From: Flavobacterium resistens
GTDB taxonomy: Bacteria; Bacteroidota; Bacteroidia; Flavobacteriales; Flavobacteriaceae
Length of the DNA stretch: 64,000 bases
NCBI RefSeq assembly: GCF_900182645.1
Contig: NZ_FXTA01000002.1
Span: forward strand, 1,175,414-1,239,413
Reading direction: 5' to 3'
This document shows, piece by piece, positions 28,625 through 38,051 of this stretch (its first letter is position 1; each line of letters opens with the position of its first letter). A model generated the notes under the pieces. It searched no databases and was not told the DNA's origin. It saw only the letters and a list, made by a program, of their open reading frames with translations. A program made the translations under genes and the position numbers.

Positions 28625-30889
28625 ATGGCTTTTGATATTGAAATGATTAAAAAAGTGTATGAAAACATGCCAGGTCGTGTTGATAAAGCACGTGAAATTG
28701 TTGGTCGTCCACTTACTTTGACGGAGAAAATTTTATACAATCACCTTTGGGATGGAAATCCAACAAAGGCATTTGGAAGAGGAATTGACTATGTTGACTT
28801 TGCACCGGATCGTGTAGCATGTCAAGATGCAACTGCGCAAATGGCATTATTACAATTTATGCATGCCGGTAAATCTAAAGTAGCGGTTCCTACTACAGTA
28901 CACTGTGACCACTTGATTCAGGCAAAAATAGACGCTGCAACTGATTTGGCCAGAGCAAAAACACAAAGTAATGAGGTTTTTGATTTCTTGTCTTCTGTTT
29001 CTAATAAATACGGAATCGGTTTCTGGAAACCGGGAGCCGGAATTATTCACCAAGTTGTACTCGAAAATTATGCTTTCCCAGGTGGAATGATGATTGGTAC
29101 CGATTCTCACACTGTAAACGCAGGTGGTTTAGGAATGGTAGCAATTGGTGTTGGTGGAGCAGATGCTGTAGACGTAATGTCTGGTATGGCATGGGAATTA
29201 AAATTCCCGAAATTAATTGGAGTTAAATTAACTGGTAAATTATCAGGCTGGACAGCTCCTAAAGATGTTATCCTTAAAGTAGCAGGAATTCTTACCGTAA
29301 AAGGAGGAACAGGTGCTATTGTTGAATATTTTGGTGAAGGTGCAACAGCCATGTCTTGTACAGGTAAAGGAACTATTTGTAATATGGGTGCCGAAATTGG
29401 AGCAACAACTTCAACTTTTGGTTACGATGATTCTATGAGCCGTTACTTACGTTCGACAAATAGAGCCGATGTTGCCGATGCTGCTGATAAAGTAGCTTCT
29501 TACTTAACTGGAGATCCAGAGGTTTACGCAAATCCAGAACAATATTTTGATCAGGTTATCGAAATTAACTTATCTACATTAGAGCCACACTTAAACGGAC
29601 CTTTTACTCCAGATTTAGCTACTCCAATTTCTAAAATGAAAGAGGAAGCAATCAAAAATAACTGGCCATTACAAATTCAGGTTGGTTTAATTGGTTCTTG
29701 TACAAACTCTTCTTATGAAGATATCTCACGCGCAGCTTCATTGGCAAGACAAGTTGCAGATAAAAACTTAAAAACAAAATCACAATTTACAATTACTCCA
29801 GGTTCTGAAGTTGTTCGTTCAACAATTGAAAGAGACGGTTTTATTGATACTTTCCATAAAATTGGAGCAACTGTTTTCGCTAACGCTTGCGGACCATGTA
29901 TTGGTATGTGGGATAGAGAAGGAGCTGAAAAAGAAGAAAGAAATACTATCGTTCACTCTTTCAATCGTAACTTTTCAAAACGTGCAGATGGTAATCCAAA
30001 CACATTAGCTTTCGTAGGTTCTCCAGAATTGGTAACAGCTTTGGCGATTGCGGGTGATTTAAGTTTTAATCCTTTAACAGATACTTTAATCAATGAAGAT
30101 GGAGAAGAAGTAAAACTAGATGCGCCAACGGGAGATGAACTTCCTTCTAAAGGTTTCTATGCTGAAGATCCAGGTTTTCAAGCTCCGGCAGCAGATGGTT
30201 CAGGAGTTGAGGTCGTGGTAAATCCAACTTCAGAGCGTTTGCAATTATTAGCTCCGTTTGTGGCTTGGGATGGTAAAAACATTACAGGTGCTAAATTATT
30301 AATTAAAGCATTCGGAAAATGTACTACTGACCATATTTCAATGGCTGGACCTTGGTTGCGTTTCCGTGGACATTTGGATAATATTTCTAACAATATGTTG
30401 ATTGGTGCTGTAAATGCATACAACCAAAAAACAAATTCGGTTAAAAATCAATTAACTGGCGAATATGATGCTGTGCCGGCTGTTGCTCGTGCATACAAAG
30501 CAGCAGGCGTTCCTTCTATTGTGGTTGGAGATCACAACTATGGAGAAGGTTCTTCTCGTGAACACGCTGCAATGGAACCTCGTTTCTTAGGAGTTAAAGC
30601 GGTTTTAGTGAAATCTTTCGCTCGTATCCACGAAACAAATCTTAAAAAACAAGGTCTTTTAGGATTGACTTTTGCAAACGAAGCAGATTACGATAAAATA
30701 CAGGAAGATGATACAATCAACTTCTTAGATTTGACTGAATTTGTTCCAGGAAAACCATTAACTTTAGAGTTTGTTCATGCAGATGGAACAAAAGATATTA
30801 TTTTGGCAAATCATACTTATAATGAAGGCCAGATTGGTTGGTTTGTTGCAGGTTCTGCTCTGAATTTAATAGCGGCTGGAAAAGCATAA
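28625..30889 (+). CDS. Aconitate hydratase, mitochondrial/AcnA-superfamily type
   Basis: A 754-aa [4Fe-4S] aconitase with the same reaction as AcnB but a different domain order. The three catalytic domains come first ([34 protein letters not shown], and [14 protein letters not shown] with the cluster cysteines). The swivel domain is C-terminal, with [20 protein letters not shown]. The size matches the mitochondrial aconitase group (about 750-780 aa) rather than the roughly 890-aa AcnA. It lies 125 nt after acnB on the same strand, separated by a terminator. The two enzymes may serve different oxygen or iron conditions, as AcnA and AcnB do in E. coli; that is inference. Confidence 0.95.
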   Translation: MAFDIEMIKKVYENMPGRVDKAREIVGRPLTLTEKILYNHLWDGNPTKAFGRGIDYVDFAPDRVACQDATAQMALLQFMHAGKSKVAVPTTVHCDHLIQAKIDAATDLARAKTQSNEVFDFLSSVSNKYGIGFWKPGAGIIHQVVLENYAFPGGMMIGTDSHTVNAGGLGMVAIGVGGADAVDVMSGMAWELKFPKLIGVKLTGKLSGWTAPKDVILKVAGILTVKGGTGAIVEYFGEGATAMSCTGKGTICNMGAEIGATTSTFGYDDSMSRYLRSTNRADVADAADKVASYLTGDPEVYANPEQYFDQVIEINLSTLEPHLNGPFTPDLATPISKMKEEAIKNNWPLQIQVGLIGSCTNSSYEDISRAASLARQVADKNLKTKSQFTITPGSEVVRSTIERDGFIDTFHKIGATVFANACGPCIGMWDREGAEKEERNTIVHSFNRNFSKRADGNPNTLAFVGSPELVTALAIAGDLSFNPLTDTLINEDGEEVKLDAPTGDELPSKGFYAEDPGFQAPAADGSGVEVVVNPTSERLQLLAPFVAWDGKNITGAKLLIKAFGKCTTDHISMAGPWLRFRGHLDNISNNMLIGAVNAYNQKTNSVKNQLTGEYDAVPAVARAYKAAGVPSIVVGDHNYGEGSSREHAAMEPRFLGVKAVLVKSFARIHETNLKKQGLLGLTFANEADYDKIQEDDTINFLDLTEFVPGKPLTLEFVHADGTKDIILANHTYNEGQIGWFVAGSALNLIAAGKA

Positions 30890-30911
30890 TTTTTTAAGAT
30901 TCAATTATATG

Positions 30912-30943
30912 AAAAATGCTCTGTGAAAACAGGGCATTTTTTA
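30912..30943 (+). terminator. Terminator of the second aconitase gene
   Basis: AAAAATGCTCTGT pairs with ACAGGGCATTTTT (one T-G pair) around a short loop and ends in T. Confidence 0.8.
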
Positions 30944-30946
30944 TTA

Positions 30947-31029
30947 GAAGCTGTTTCCGGCTGTCCGCTATATCTTTTCCTTGCTAAAGAAGCAAGAAAA
31001 AGGATGCCGCTCCCATCCGGGCTAGGGCA
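30947..31029. repeat. Structured dispersed repeat, copy 1 of 3
   Basis: The left block GAAGCTGTTTCCGGCTGTCC and right block CCATCCGGGCTAGGGCA flank a hairpin (CTTTTCCTTGCT / AGCAAGAAAAAG, loop AAAGA). Related copies are at 53300-53390 and 63545-63630, all in the same orientation. See findings. Confidence 0.75.
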
Positions 31030-31074
31030 CTCGTTTTCATAAGAAGATTTCTGTTTCAGGAAATTTTATATGAT

Positions 31075-32457
31075 TTATTCGATAGTTTTGGCAATGTCGG
31101 ATTGTTTTGGTAAAGTTTTGATTTTTAAAGGTTTTGTTTTTTTAAATTCTTCCAAATCAATACTGAATACTTTTGAAGAAGGAATTTTTGAATAGGAATT
31201 GTCAATACGTCCACCTAAAAGATATAATTTATTGTCGTAATAGTACATAGCAGCATATTTCGATTCGATATCAATATCATATTGTTTTAATTCTTTGTTC
31301 TTTATATTATAGGTACACATTTTTTGATTTTCAAAAAAATAAATAATAGTATCATGATAGGTAATTGCAGGTCTTTCAAATTCCGAAAACAATTCAGTTT
31401 CTATTTGCCATTTTTCAGTTGTTAAATCAAAAGTTTCAATTTGTCCTATAGGTTTACCATCATTACCGCCAATGAGATAGATTTTATCACCAATCAAAAC
31501 TCCGGTCGTTTCTTTTGCTGTTGGCATTTCTGCAAGTTCATACCAATTTCCCGAGGTAATATTGTAGAGATGCACTTTATTAGTGAATACTTTTATGTCT
31601 TTTTCAGATCTTTTTAAAGAACCGCCCATTACAATAATATTGTCTTTATAAGTAAATGAAGCAAAATCGACAGCCTGATGAGGATTGGTATTATCTAATT
31701 TGATACTTTGCTTGTCAAGATCTATAACTTCGATTTGATCCTCTAAATATTCCCAACTACTTATTGAATTTACTGAAATTCTTTTGCCACCTAAAATATA
31801 TAATAATCCATTGTAATAGTGTAAGTTGTGATATCCTCTGGCTTTCAGTTTTAAATCTGAATCTTTCCAGGAATTCGTTTTGATATCGTAAATAGAAAAG
31901 TATTTTTTATAATGTCTTTTTGCAGGAACTTTATAAGGATCTGCCAGATAATCCATTATGCTGTAAGCGGCTCTTTCGGCGCGATTTTTTTCCAGATAAT
32001 CAATTTCAGCATATGCATCCCCTCCAGTGACATAAATTTTGCCTTCTTTTAAAAGTGAGCCAAAAGAGAATATAGGATTTTTTAAAGGAGATAATTGGTT
32101 AAAAGAAAGACTTGTTTTTAATTTTAAACCGTTTGCAATTGTTACTCCCGATAAATTTTGAATACTTTCTTCAAGGTAGACTTTAAATTGATGTTTTGCT
32201 AAATAACGTAATGAGAATCTTGTTGTCGTATAGCCAATGTGGGAGAATTCTAGTATTTCATCAGGACCAAGATTTGAAAAAGATTTTATTGAAAATTTAC
32301 CATTTTTATTTGTGATTGTTCCAATTTTGCTGCTTGGAGCAAAAATATTTACATCGTCAATGGGCTCATCGTTTGCCGAAACAACAATGCCTTCTAAATT
32401 TTGCCCAATCGAAATTAGCGGAAACAAAAGAAGAATAAGGAGTAGTTTTTTTTTCAA
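31075..32457 (-). CDS. Exported Kelch-repeat protein with carboxypeptidase-regulatory-like domain
   Basis: A 460-aa protein with a Sec signal (MKKKLLLILLLFPLISIGQN). Residues about 20-95 form a CarboxypepD_reg-like beta sandwich (LEGIVVSANDEPIDDVNIFA and ITNKNGKFSI), the module often found at the start of Bacteroidota surface proteins. It is followed by a beta-propeller of Kelch motifs: FGSLLKEGKIYVTGGDAY, HYYNGLLYILGGKRI, FTYKDNIIVMGGS, LIGDKIYLIGGNDG and YYDNKLYLLGGRID, so at least five blades. Such proteins bind ligands or sugars, but no catalytic signature (for example galactose oxidase residues) is evident. There is no T9SS C-terminal domain. The role is unknown. It is divergent from the LysM protein. 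Confidence 0.82.
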   Translation of the reverse strand: MKKKLLLILLLFPLISIGQNLEGIVVSANDEPIDDVNIFAPSSKIGTITNKNGKFSIKSFSNLGPDEILEFSHIGYTTTRFSLRYLAKHQFKVYLEESIQNLSGVTIANGLKLKTSLSFNQLSPLKNPIFSFGSLLKEGKIYVTGGDAYAEIDYLEKNRAERAAYSIMDYLADPYKVPAKRHYKKYFSIYDIKTNSWKDSDLKLKARGYHNLHYYNGLLYILGGKRISVNSISSWEYLEDQIEVIDLDKQSIKLDNTNPHQAVDFASFTYKDNIIVMGGSLKRSEKDIKVFTNKVHLYNITSGNWYELAEMPTAKETTGVLIGDKIYLIGGNDGKPIGQIETFDLTTEKWQIETELFSEFERPAITYHDTIIYFFENQKMCTYNIKNKELKQYDIDIESKYAAMYYYDNKLYLLGGRIDNSYSKIPSSKVFSIDLEEFKKTKPLKIKTLPKQSDIAKTIE

Positions 32458-32689
32458 GTTTTTGAATGTTAAGTTAATATTAAATTTAAAATCATGGAAT
32501 TATATAAAAAACTGCATTTCAAAAAGTTGGCTCAATATTTATGCCGAAGTTGTTAATTTGGATGAAATTAAGTGTTAAAAAATGTGCTTTTTTTACTTTA
32601 ATAAGTTAAATTCGCCTTGCCCCAAATAACAAAATTGTCTTTTTTGAGTTCTATAATATGAATAAGTTCAAAAAATGCGATTTGATAAA

Positions 32690-33874
32690 ATGAAAATGAT
32701 GGTTTACAGATTAATAATATTGATGTTTTTTTTTAGTGTTGGTGTTTTTTCTCAGGAAAAATACATTAAACATAAAATTTCAAAAGGAGAAAATATTACC
32801 GTTATTGCTAAAAAATACGGTGTAAAACCAAAAGATATCATCGATGCAAATCCTAATGCACCAAAAATCCTTAAACTAAATTCGGTTTTATTAATTCCAA
32901 ACAATAACAAATCAGTTACTATAAAACCTGATGATAATAAAGCTTCTGATTTAAAATCTGCTGATAAAATTGAAATTGCAAATGCTGATTTTCATGAAGT
33001 TCAACAAAAAGAAACGCTTTGGGGAATTTCTAAGAAATATAATGTTTCAGTAGATGAATTAAAAAACGCAAATCCGTCGATTGAAACTGATGGATTGAAA
33101 ATTGGGCAACGAATCAATATTCCTTCTAAGAATGTTGCAATTGCTGAAAAACCTGCTGTAGTTAATGAAAATTCATCAGATGTTGAGGTTGTAGTCGAAG
33201 TACAGCCAAAAGAAACAAAGTATGCCATTGCTAAGAAATATGGAATAACAGTTGCTGAATTAGAAAAACAAAATCCATTTATAAAAGGAAAACTTCCTGT
33301 GGGTTATGTTTTGAAAATCAAAACTTCTAAAGAAAAAGCAGATGCTGTGGCATTATTAAATTCAGTTCAGCCTTCTGCAGAAGAAAAACCGCTCTTGGAA
33401 GAAAATATCCAAATAGCTGATAAAACTAGTGTAAAAACAGATTCAGCTATGGTTCGTATCAGTAATCATTCAGAGTTAATTGATTTACTTATTCTAAACG
33501 CTACTCAAAATATTGGGACCCGCTATCGATCTGGCGGAACAACAAAAGCTGGTTTTGATTGTTCAGGTTTAATGTTTTGTACTTTTGGAAACTTTGATAT
33601 TAAATTGCCAAGAAGCTCAATCGAGCAATCCCGAATAGGAAACAAAGTCAGTTCGGATGCTGCGCAAAAAGGAGATTTGATTTTCTTTAAAACTAATGGT
33701 AGACGTCATATAAATCACGTAGGAATGGTTGTTGAGGTTACTGAGGGAGAAATTAAATTTGTACATTCTTCGACTCATGGAGGAGTTATGATTTCTTCAA
33801 CAAAAGAACCTTACTACGAAAGAGCTTTTTCTCAGGTGAATCGTATTTTAGAAGAGGAAACTAAAAAAATGTAA
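32690..33874 (+). CDS. LysM and NlpC/P60 peptidoglycan hydrolase
   Basis: A roughly 394-aa exported cell-wall enzyme. After a signal peptide ending near VFSQ come three LysM repeats, starting at HKISKGENITVIAKKYGV, HEVQQKETLWGISKKYNV and VEVQPKETKYAIAKKYGI. They anchor the protein to glycan strands. The C-terminal NlpC/P60 domain has the catalytic Cys in AGFDCSGLMFC (about residue 296 of the longest frame), the His in INHVGMVVEV, and the third polar residue probably in HSSTHGG. The family cuts the D-Glu-diamino-acid bond in stem peptides. Starts at 32675, 32690, 32696 or 32699 are all possible; the signal peptide works with any of them. Its end meets the receiver gene of the convergent two-component pair with one base between. 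Confidence 0.9.
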   Translation: MKMMVYRLIILMFFFSVGVFSQEKYIKHKISKGENITVIAKKYGVKPKDIIDANPNAPKILKLNSVLLIPNNNKSVTIKPDDNKASDLKSADKIEIANADFHEVQQKETLWGISKKYNVSVDELKNANPSIETDGLKIGQRINIPSKNVAIAEKPAVVNENSSDVEVVVEVQPKETKYAIAKKYGITVAELEKQNPFIKGKLPVGYVLKIKTSKEKADAVALLNSVQPSAEEKPLLEENIQIADKTSVKTDSAMVRISNHSELIDLLILNATQNIGTRYRSGGTTKAGFDCSGLMFCTFGNFDIKLPRSSIEQSRIGNKVSSDAAQKGDLIFFKTNGRRHINHVGMVVEVTEGEIKFVHSSTHGGVMISSTKEPYYERAFSQVNRILEEETKKM

Positions 33875-33875
33875 A

Positions 33876-34277
33876 CTAGTTTTCGTCTTCCGGATACAGA
33901 GTCTTTTTAAATTCTTCAATAGGAAAAGGCTTGTTTAGCATCTTGGTTACATATTTGTTTTCATTGATTAGGCTGATTTCATCAGAATCAAGTGTTGAGG
34001 AAAGTACGTAAATTTGATTTTCTTTTTTTATATCTTCATCAAGTTTGTCGTAAGCATCCAAAAAATCAAAACCATTCATAAAAGGCATTTGGATATCAAG
34101 AATAATAAATAAAGGTTTGCTGATTCCTTTGTTGTTTTCTAGCCAATAAAGTCCTTCCTGCCCATTGTTGGCAATGTAAATTTCATCTACAGACAATATT
34201 TTTTTTAATAATTGTTTGATAACAAGCTGATCGATCAAATTGTCTTCTATTAATAAAAACGCAGGTTTAGACAGCAT
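33876..34277 (-). CDS. Single-domain response regulator (receiver only)
   Basis: A 133-aa CheY-like receiver without an output domain. The acidic pair is in LIEDNLIDQLV, the phospho-acceptor Asp in FIILDIQMPFMNG, the conserved Ser/Thr in VLSSTLDSDE and the Lys in NKPFPIEE. It overlaps the end of the upstream histidine kinase gene by 11 nt, a sign of translational coupling, so the two almost certainly form a phosphorelay pair. Without an output domain it must act through protein contacts or as a phosphate sink or shuttle. Confidence 0.92.
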   Translation of the reverse strand: MLSKPAFLLIEDNLIDQLVIKQLLKKILSVDEIYIANNGQEGLYWLENNKGISKPLFIILDIQMPFMNGFDFLDAYDKLDEDIKKENQIYVLSSTLDSDEISLINENKYVTKMLNKPFPIEEFKKTLYPEDEN

Positions 34278-35691
34278 ACAGAGTTGGTATTGTTACGGTA
34301 AATTTGCTTCCTACTGAACTTTCTGAGCTTACAGAAATATTTCCTTTTATGTTTTCAACGGCTTCTTTTACAATATAAAGCCCTAATCCGCTGCCTTTGT
34401 TTTTGTTTGTTCCAAAGTACATTTCAAAAATATTATCTTTATATTCTTCTTTAATTCCAATTCCGTTGTCTATAACTTCAATTCTGTTGTAGCCATCATT
34501 AAAAGAAGTTTTAATAGAAATAAACATTTCTTGTTTATTTGCGTCAGCATATTTTATAGCATTTGACAGTAAATTTGAAATAATGATTTTTAGTCTTAAA
34601 CTGTCGCTGTGAATTTGGTCTACTAAAAGCTCTTTTGTAAAGATTATTTGATTCGCATTTTCTATGTGCATTAATTGAGAAATTGCTTCTTCAAATAATT
34701 CTTTTAAGCTTACAGGTTCCATTATTATTTGAGTTCGTTTGTTTTTAGAATAATCAATAATGTCGCTTATAAATTGATCTTGCTTAGCGAGACTTTGTTC
34801 CATTAAGTTCAAATAATCTTTTATCTGAAGAACGCTATCTTCCAGTTGAGTGATTTTTATGAGGCCTTTCAATGAAGTAATAGGAGATCTCAAATCGTGT
34901 GATGCGCTGTAAACAAAACAATCCAGTTCGTGATTGACCAGCATTAAATTTTCATTTTTTACTTCAATTTCTTTTTTTGAAGTTAGCAGACGTTTTACCA
35001 TTATAGAATAGTAAAGACAAATACTGCAGACGATGATGAGGATGAAAACAATATTAGTGATAATAAGTAAATCTTTTATTTTGCGTGTTCCTTCTCCTAA
35101 AGTGTTTGAAAAATTACGTTCATTGATTGTCAGGCGATCGCTTATAACGCTAATTTGCTCAAGAAACTTTCTTTGTTCATCAGGATTTAATGCATTGTGT
35201 TTAATTTTTGCATCGATTTCTGTTCCAATAGTAAACAATTCATAGATTAAATTATCGCCTTGTTCCCATTCATGAATCGCTTTTGCTAAAAATGATACTT
35301 TTTTAAAATAAACAAACAGCCAAACGAGATCATCCAGGTCGTCTTTATGATTACGTCCTTTAATAAAGCCATCACGTGCAACTTGATTGTCTCCAGCTTT
35401 TAAAAGCGTTTTTCTTGCAATCCCATCACCTTGCGGAACACTTAATTCTTCCTTATATAATTTCCACTGATTTCTGTCTTTAGTGTAAAGATAAGTTATA
35501 AGATGCCGTGCTGCATCTTTTTGGCCTTTTGAGTAATGAGATTCACCATTCACATAAGCCCGGTTTGCAGATAAAATTTTGATTGTAAAGAAGTTTACAC
35601 AAATTAATAAGGCGCATGTGATAAATACAATTAAGAGGAGAATAAAAACATTTGGAAAACGCATTTTCCTTAAAAGCTGAATTTTTAGCAT
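34267..35691 (-). CDS. Membrane sensor histidine kinase
   Basis: A 474-aa kinase. The first transmembrane helix (about residues 13-37) and a second (about 210-230) enclose a roughly 170-residue extracytoplasmic helical sensor domain. Its pattern (YSKGQKDAARHLITYLYT and a following long helix bundle) resembles four-helix sensors of the CHASE3/methyl-accepting sort. No HAMP domain is obvious: a short coiled linker leads to the dimerisation domain with the phospho-accepting His in SASHDLRSPITSL. The catalytic domain has N box ISNLLSNAIKYA, G1 VIDNGIGI and G2 KGSGLGLYIVKE. The downstream receiver overlaps its 3' end. The signal is unknown. Confidence 0.92.
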   Translation of the reverse strand: MLKIQLLRKMRFPNVFILLLIVFITCALLICVNFFTIKILSANRAYVNGESHYSKGQKDAARHLITYLYTKDRNQWKLYKEELSVPQGDGIARKTLLKAGDNQVARDGFIKGRNHKDDLDDLVWLFVYFKKVSFLAKAIHEWEQGDNLIYELFTIGTEIDAKIKHNALNPDEQRKFLEQISVISDRLTINERNFSNTLGEGTRKIKDLLIITNIVFILIIVCSICLYYSIMVKRLLTSKKEIEVKNENLMLVNHELDCFVYSASHDLRSPITSLKGLIKITQLEDSVLQIKDYLNLMEQSLAKQDQFISDIIDYSKNKRTQIIMEPVSLKELFEEAISQLMHIENANQIIFTKELLVDQIHSDSLRLKIIISNLLSNAIKYADANKQEMFISIKTSFNDGYNRIEVIDNGIGIKEEYKDNIFEMYFGTNKNKGSGLGLYIVKEAVENIKGNISVSSESSVGSKFTVTIPTLYAV

Positions 35692-35858
35692 ATTTCTTAT
35701 TTTGTAGGTTGATAATTTGCTTTTAATCAGTTCATTTTGCTTGTGATAGATGTTTTTTTATCTCAACTCTCTATTGGGGGATTAGAAAGAGTTTGGGTTT
35801 AAAAAATAAACAAATGTTAATAAAAAAGAAGAAATTTTATAAATTTAATCCTTTCTAC

Positions 35859-35892
35859 CAAATTTAATAAAAATATATTTTGCTTTGACAAA
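35859..35892 (-). promoter_or_regulatory. Promoter of the histidine kinase/receiver operon
   Basis: On the minus strand TTTG (35892-35889) and TAAATTTG (35866-35859) are 22 nt apart, within the range of Bacteroidota promoters. The leader would be about 160 nt. Confidence 0.5.
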
Positions 35893-36200
35893 CATATTTT
35901 TATTTTCTACTTATTTTGATTTTTTAAATTATAACACACTGACTAATAGAGTTTTGAGTTGTAATTAAAATATAAAATAATATTATAATGTGAAACTCAA
36001 TTTATGTTTTTAGTAATCATTTTAGGAATAATTTATAATTTACTGTTGTGTTTTTGTTTAACGACCGAAATTTTTTTTCAATTTAATTTTTCGCTTTGTT
36101 TTACTATTTTATTTTGAGTAAAATGAAAAAAATAAAATTTAACAAAATGTAAGAATTTAATGGTGTTGATTTTCTGTGTTTTAGGTTTTTTTTTGAAAAG

Positions 36201-36234
36201 AAAAAGCTGCAAGTTTTACCTGCAGCTTTTTTTT
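36201..36234. terminator. Terminator after the DUF4240 gene
   Basis: AAAAAGCTGCA pairs with TGCAGCTTTTT, with A and T tracts on both sides. It serves the minus-strand gene ending at 36316 and could also stop a plus-strand transcript. Confidence 0.8.
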
Positions 36235-36315
36235 AAGTAAAGTTATTTCATTTTATTTTAAGCTATAAAGTTCTACTTAATGTAATTTTAGTTTTAATGA
36301 AATTCGCAAAAGAAT

Positions 36316-36918
36316 TTATTGAAAATTAGCCGAATACTTAGCATAAAGTTTAGGGAACATTTTTTGTAGATCATCGCTCTTTTCATTCCATTCATTTCCG
36401 GTTGTATTATGTTTTTCCTGAAACGGATATGGCATTTCCTGACCTGTAAGTTCTTCAAAAACGATTCCGGGTAAATATCCAAAACCTTCCCAGTCAAATT
36501 CTTCAATAAGATGTGTTTCAGTTTCTACGAGCAATTCAGGATTAGCAGTAATTTTATAATAAAAATCTTTGCCCTGTGCGATAACCCATTCACGGAAATC
36601 GTTGAAACTATCATCGCTACAGCCTCCATGGATAATATATATCGCGCCCCAGAGTTCCCAGGTATTTGCTTCGCCTCTAAAATTTCTAAAACTGTTACCA
36701 AATAAAATTAATTCATCTGCCGTCAGTTTTCTGAGTTCATTTGCTAATTCTTCCTGTTGTTCTTCAAAATTGCCTCCAGAACTGTCTTTTGTTTTTTGAA
36801 TTATCTTCCAGAATAATTCCTCTTCCATCAGTTTTTCTGAAATTATAAAATCTGTTTTGATAGGTCTGGAATTTTTTTCCTTTTCCGTTTTACCAAAAAA
36901 TCTGTCAAATATTCCCAT
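36316..36918 (-). CDS. DUF4240 domain protein
   Basis: A 200-aa soluble protein. After a lysine-rich N-terminus (MGIFDRFFGKTEKEK), the segment from EELFWKIIQKTKDSSGG to ITANPELLVE follows the DUF4240 pattern. The core is NTWELWGAIYIIHGGCSDDS and FNDFREWVIAQGKDFY. The domain occurs widely in bacteria, often in actinomycetes and Bacteroidota, and has no proven function. It is followed by a terminator. The three small genes from here to 37837 share the strand but have gaps of about 50 and 120 nt, so a common transcript is uncertain. Confidence 0.85.
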   Translation of the reverse strand: MGIFDRFFGKTEKEKNSRPIKTDFIISEKLMEEELFWKIIQKTKDSSGGNFEEQQEELANELRKLTADELILFGNSFRNFRGEANTWELWGAIYIIHGGCSDDSFNDFREWVIAQGKDFYYKITANPELLVETETHLIEEFDWEGFGYLPGIVFEELTGQEMPYPFQEKHNTTGNEWNEKSDDLQKMFPKLYAKYSANFQ

Positions 36919-36970
36919 TGTCTTTTTGGTATTTGTTAATAAATGTTCTTACACTTTGAAAAAGATCATT

Positions 36971-37321
36971 TTAAGAACTTAAATTAATTAATCCTCTGAA
37001 AAACTGAATACCGCCAAATACAATAGCGCCCCAGAAAATAAAACCAATATGAGCCAATGTTAATATGGTTCCGCCAATGCACCATAAAGCGCCATACAGC
37101 ATATCTTTTTTAGCCTGAGCATGAATTGCTTCTTGTTGCGCTTCATTGATCTTCATTTCTATTTTTTCGACAATCATAGCGGCAACATCAGGATCTAATC
37201 CTTGTTCAATTAGAATATTTTTAGTTTCATAACCTGATTTTCGTTGATTTAAAATGAGATTAGCAGCTATATTGTAATGCTGATTAATTAATTCTTGATT
37301 ATCAATTACAGTAGTTTCCAT
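36971..37321 (-). CDS. Small membrane protein of unknown function
   Basis: A 116-aa protein. The N-terminal 70 residues are helical and charged (NQELINQHYNIAANLILNQ, then KINEAQQEAIHAQAKKDM). Two hydrophobic segments (about 73-92 and 94-111) with many glycines (CIGGTILTLAHIGFIFWGAI, VFGGIQFFRGLI) follow. This resembles small Bacteroidota membrane proteins with no named family. I do not recognise a function. Confidence 0.65.
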   Translation of the reverse strand: METTVIDNQELINQHYNIAANLILNQRKSGYETKNILIEQGLDPDVAAMIVEKIEMKINEAQQEAIHAQAKKDMLYGALWCIGGTILTLAHIGFIFWGAIVFGGIQFFRGLINLSS

Positions 37322-37438
37322 AAATTAGTTTTTGGTTGGTTGATTTTATTGATTTTCAAATATAAATAGTTGTAACAGGATTATGTTACGTAAAGACGTA
37401 AAAGAGAATTTTTAAGTAAAAAAAGTTTAGATTTTATT

Positions 37439-37837
37439 TTAAAAAAGATGATGCCAAAAATGACTACAACCGTCTTTGCATTCGGTGTTTCGTCTTTCTG
37501 TATCGGTTATTTTAAAAATCCACAACAAAGAGGTTATTGTTTTTTCATTTTCATTCTCCGGGAGTGAAACTAATTTTTGAAAAGCAATTTTTGTTGGGAA
37601 GGTTTTTAAAAGCACTACTGATGTGTAAGTTGGCTTTAATGGAATAGTATTTAAAGCAGTTTGATAAGACTCAGAGTTATAATCAATTTTGTCAGGAATA
37701 GAGTTGATAATGTAATTATGCAGAGTTGTAAATAACTCTTTAAAATTATAGTCATTTTCCAATAAAAGGGCTAAACCAACATTAAATTCGAGTTTGTCTT
37801 GCGCAATTTTGTTGATTATTTTTTCTGTTTTCTTCAA
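37439..37837 (-). CDS. Hypothetical protein, possibly DUF5958-like
   Basis: A 132-aa soluble protein. The start, TEKIINKIAQDKLEFNVGLALL, recalls the beginning of DUF5958 proteins, in which an I-N-x-I-A-Q motif opens a helical domain. The C-terminus ends oddly in CKDGCSHFWHHLF, a Cys/His-rich tail that might bind metal. The family assignment is weak. The region is more AT-rich than neighbouring housekeeping genes. Confidence 0.55.
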   Translation of the reverse strand: MKKTEKIINKIAQDKLEFNVGLALLLENDYNFKELFTTLHNYIINSIPDKIDYNSESYQTALNTIPLKPTYTSVVLLKTFPTKIAFQKLVSLPENENEKTITSLLWIFKITDTERRNTECKDGCSHFWHHLF

Positions 37838-38051
37838 TTGAGTTTTTGCTTCTTTTTTTGGAATAGTTTTTCAAATATAAATAGTTGAAATAATATAAAC
37901 TTACGGGAATACGTAAAGAGGCTCTTTTTGCATAATTGAAATTTCATGAGCAAATCCTGATTTTATTTTTAAAGAATAACTCGAATTTGGAATTTGAATA
38001 TTAGGATTTCAGAAAAAAGTATATCTTTAACCAACCCAAAACCAAAAAAAA

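Larger units (their letters stand above)
35692..36315. other. AT-rich intergenic region
   Basis: About 620 nt, extremely AT-rich. It contains the minus-strand promoter at 35859-35892 and a terminator at 36201-36234. A 37-codon hydrophobic frame on the plus strand (36004-36117) exists but has no start signal or family. Nothing else can be recognised. Confidence 0.5.

Noticed and set aside
36004..36117. 37-codon hydrophobic plus-strand frame (MFLVIILGII...)
   Set aside because: It lies in extremely AT-rich DNA where hydrophobic codons arise by chance; no start signal or known family.
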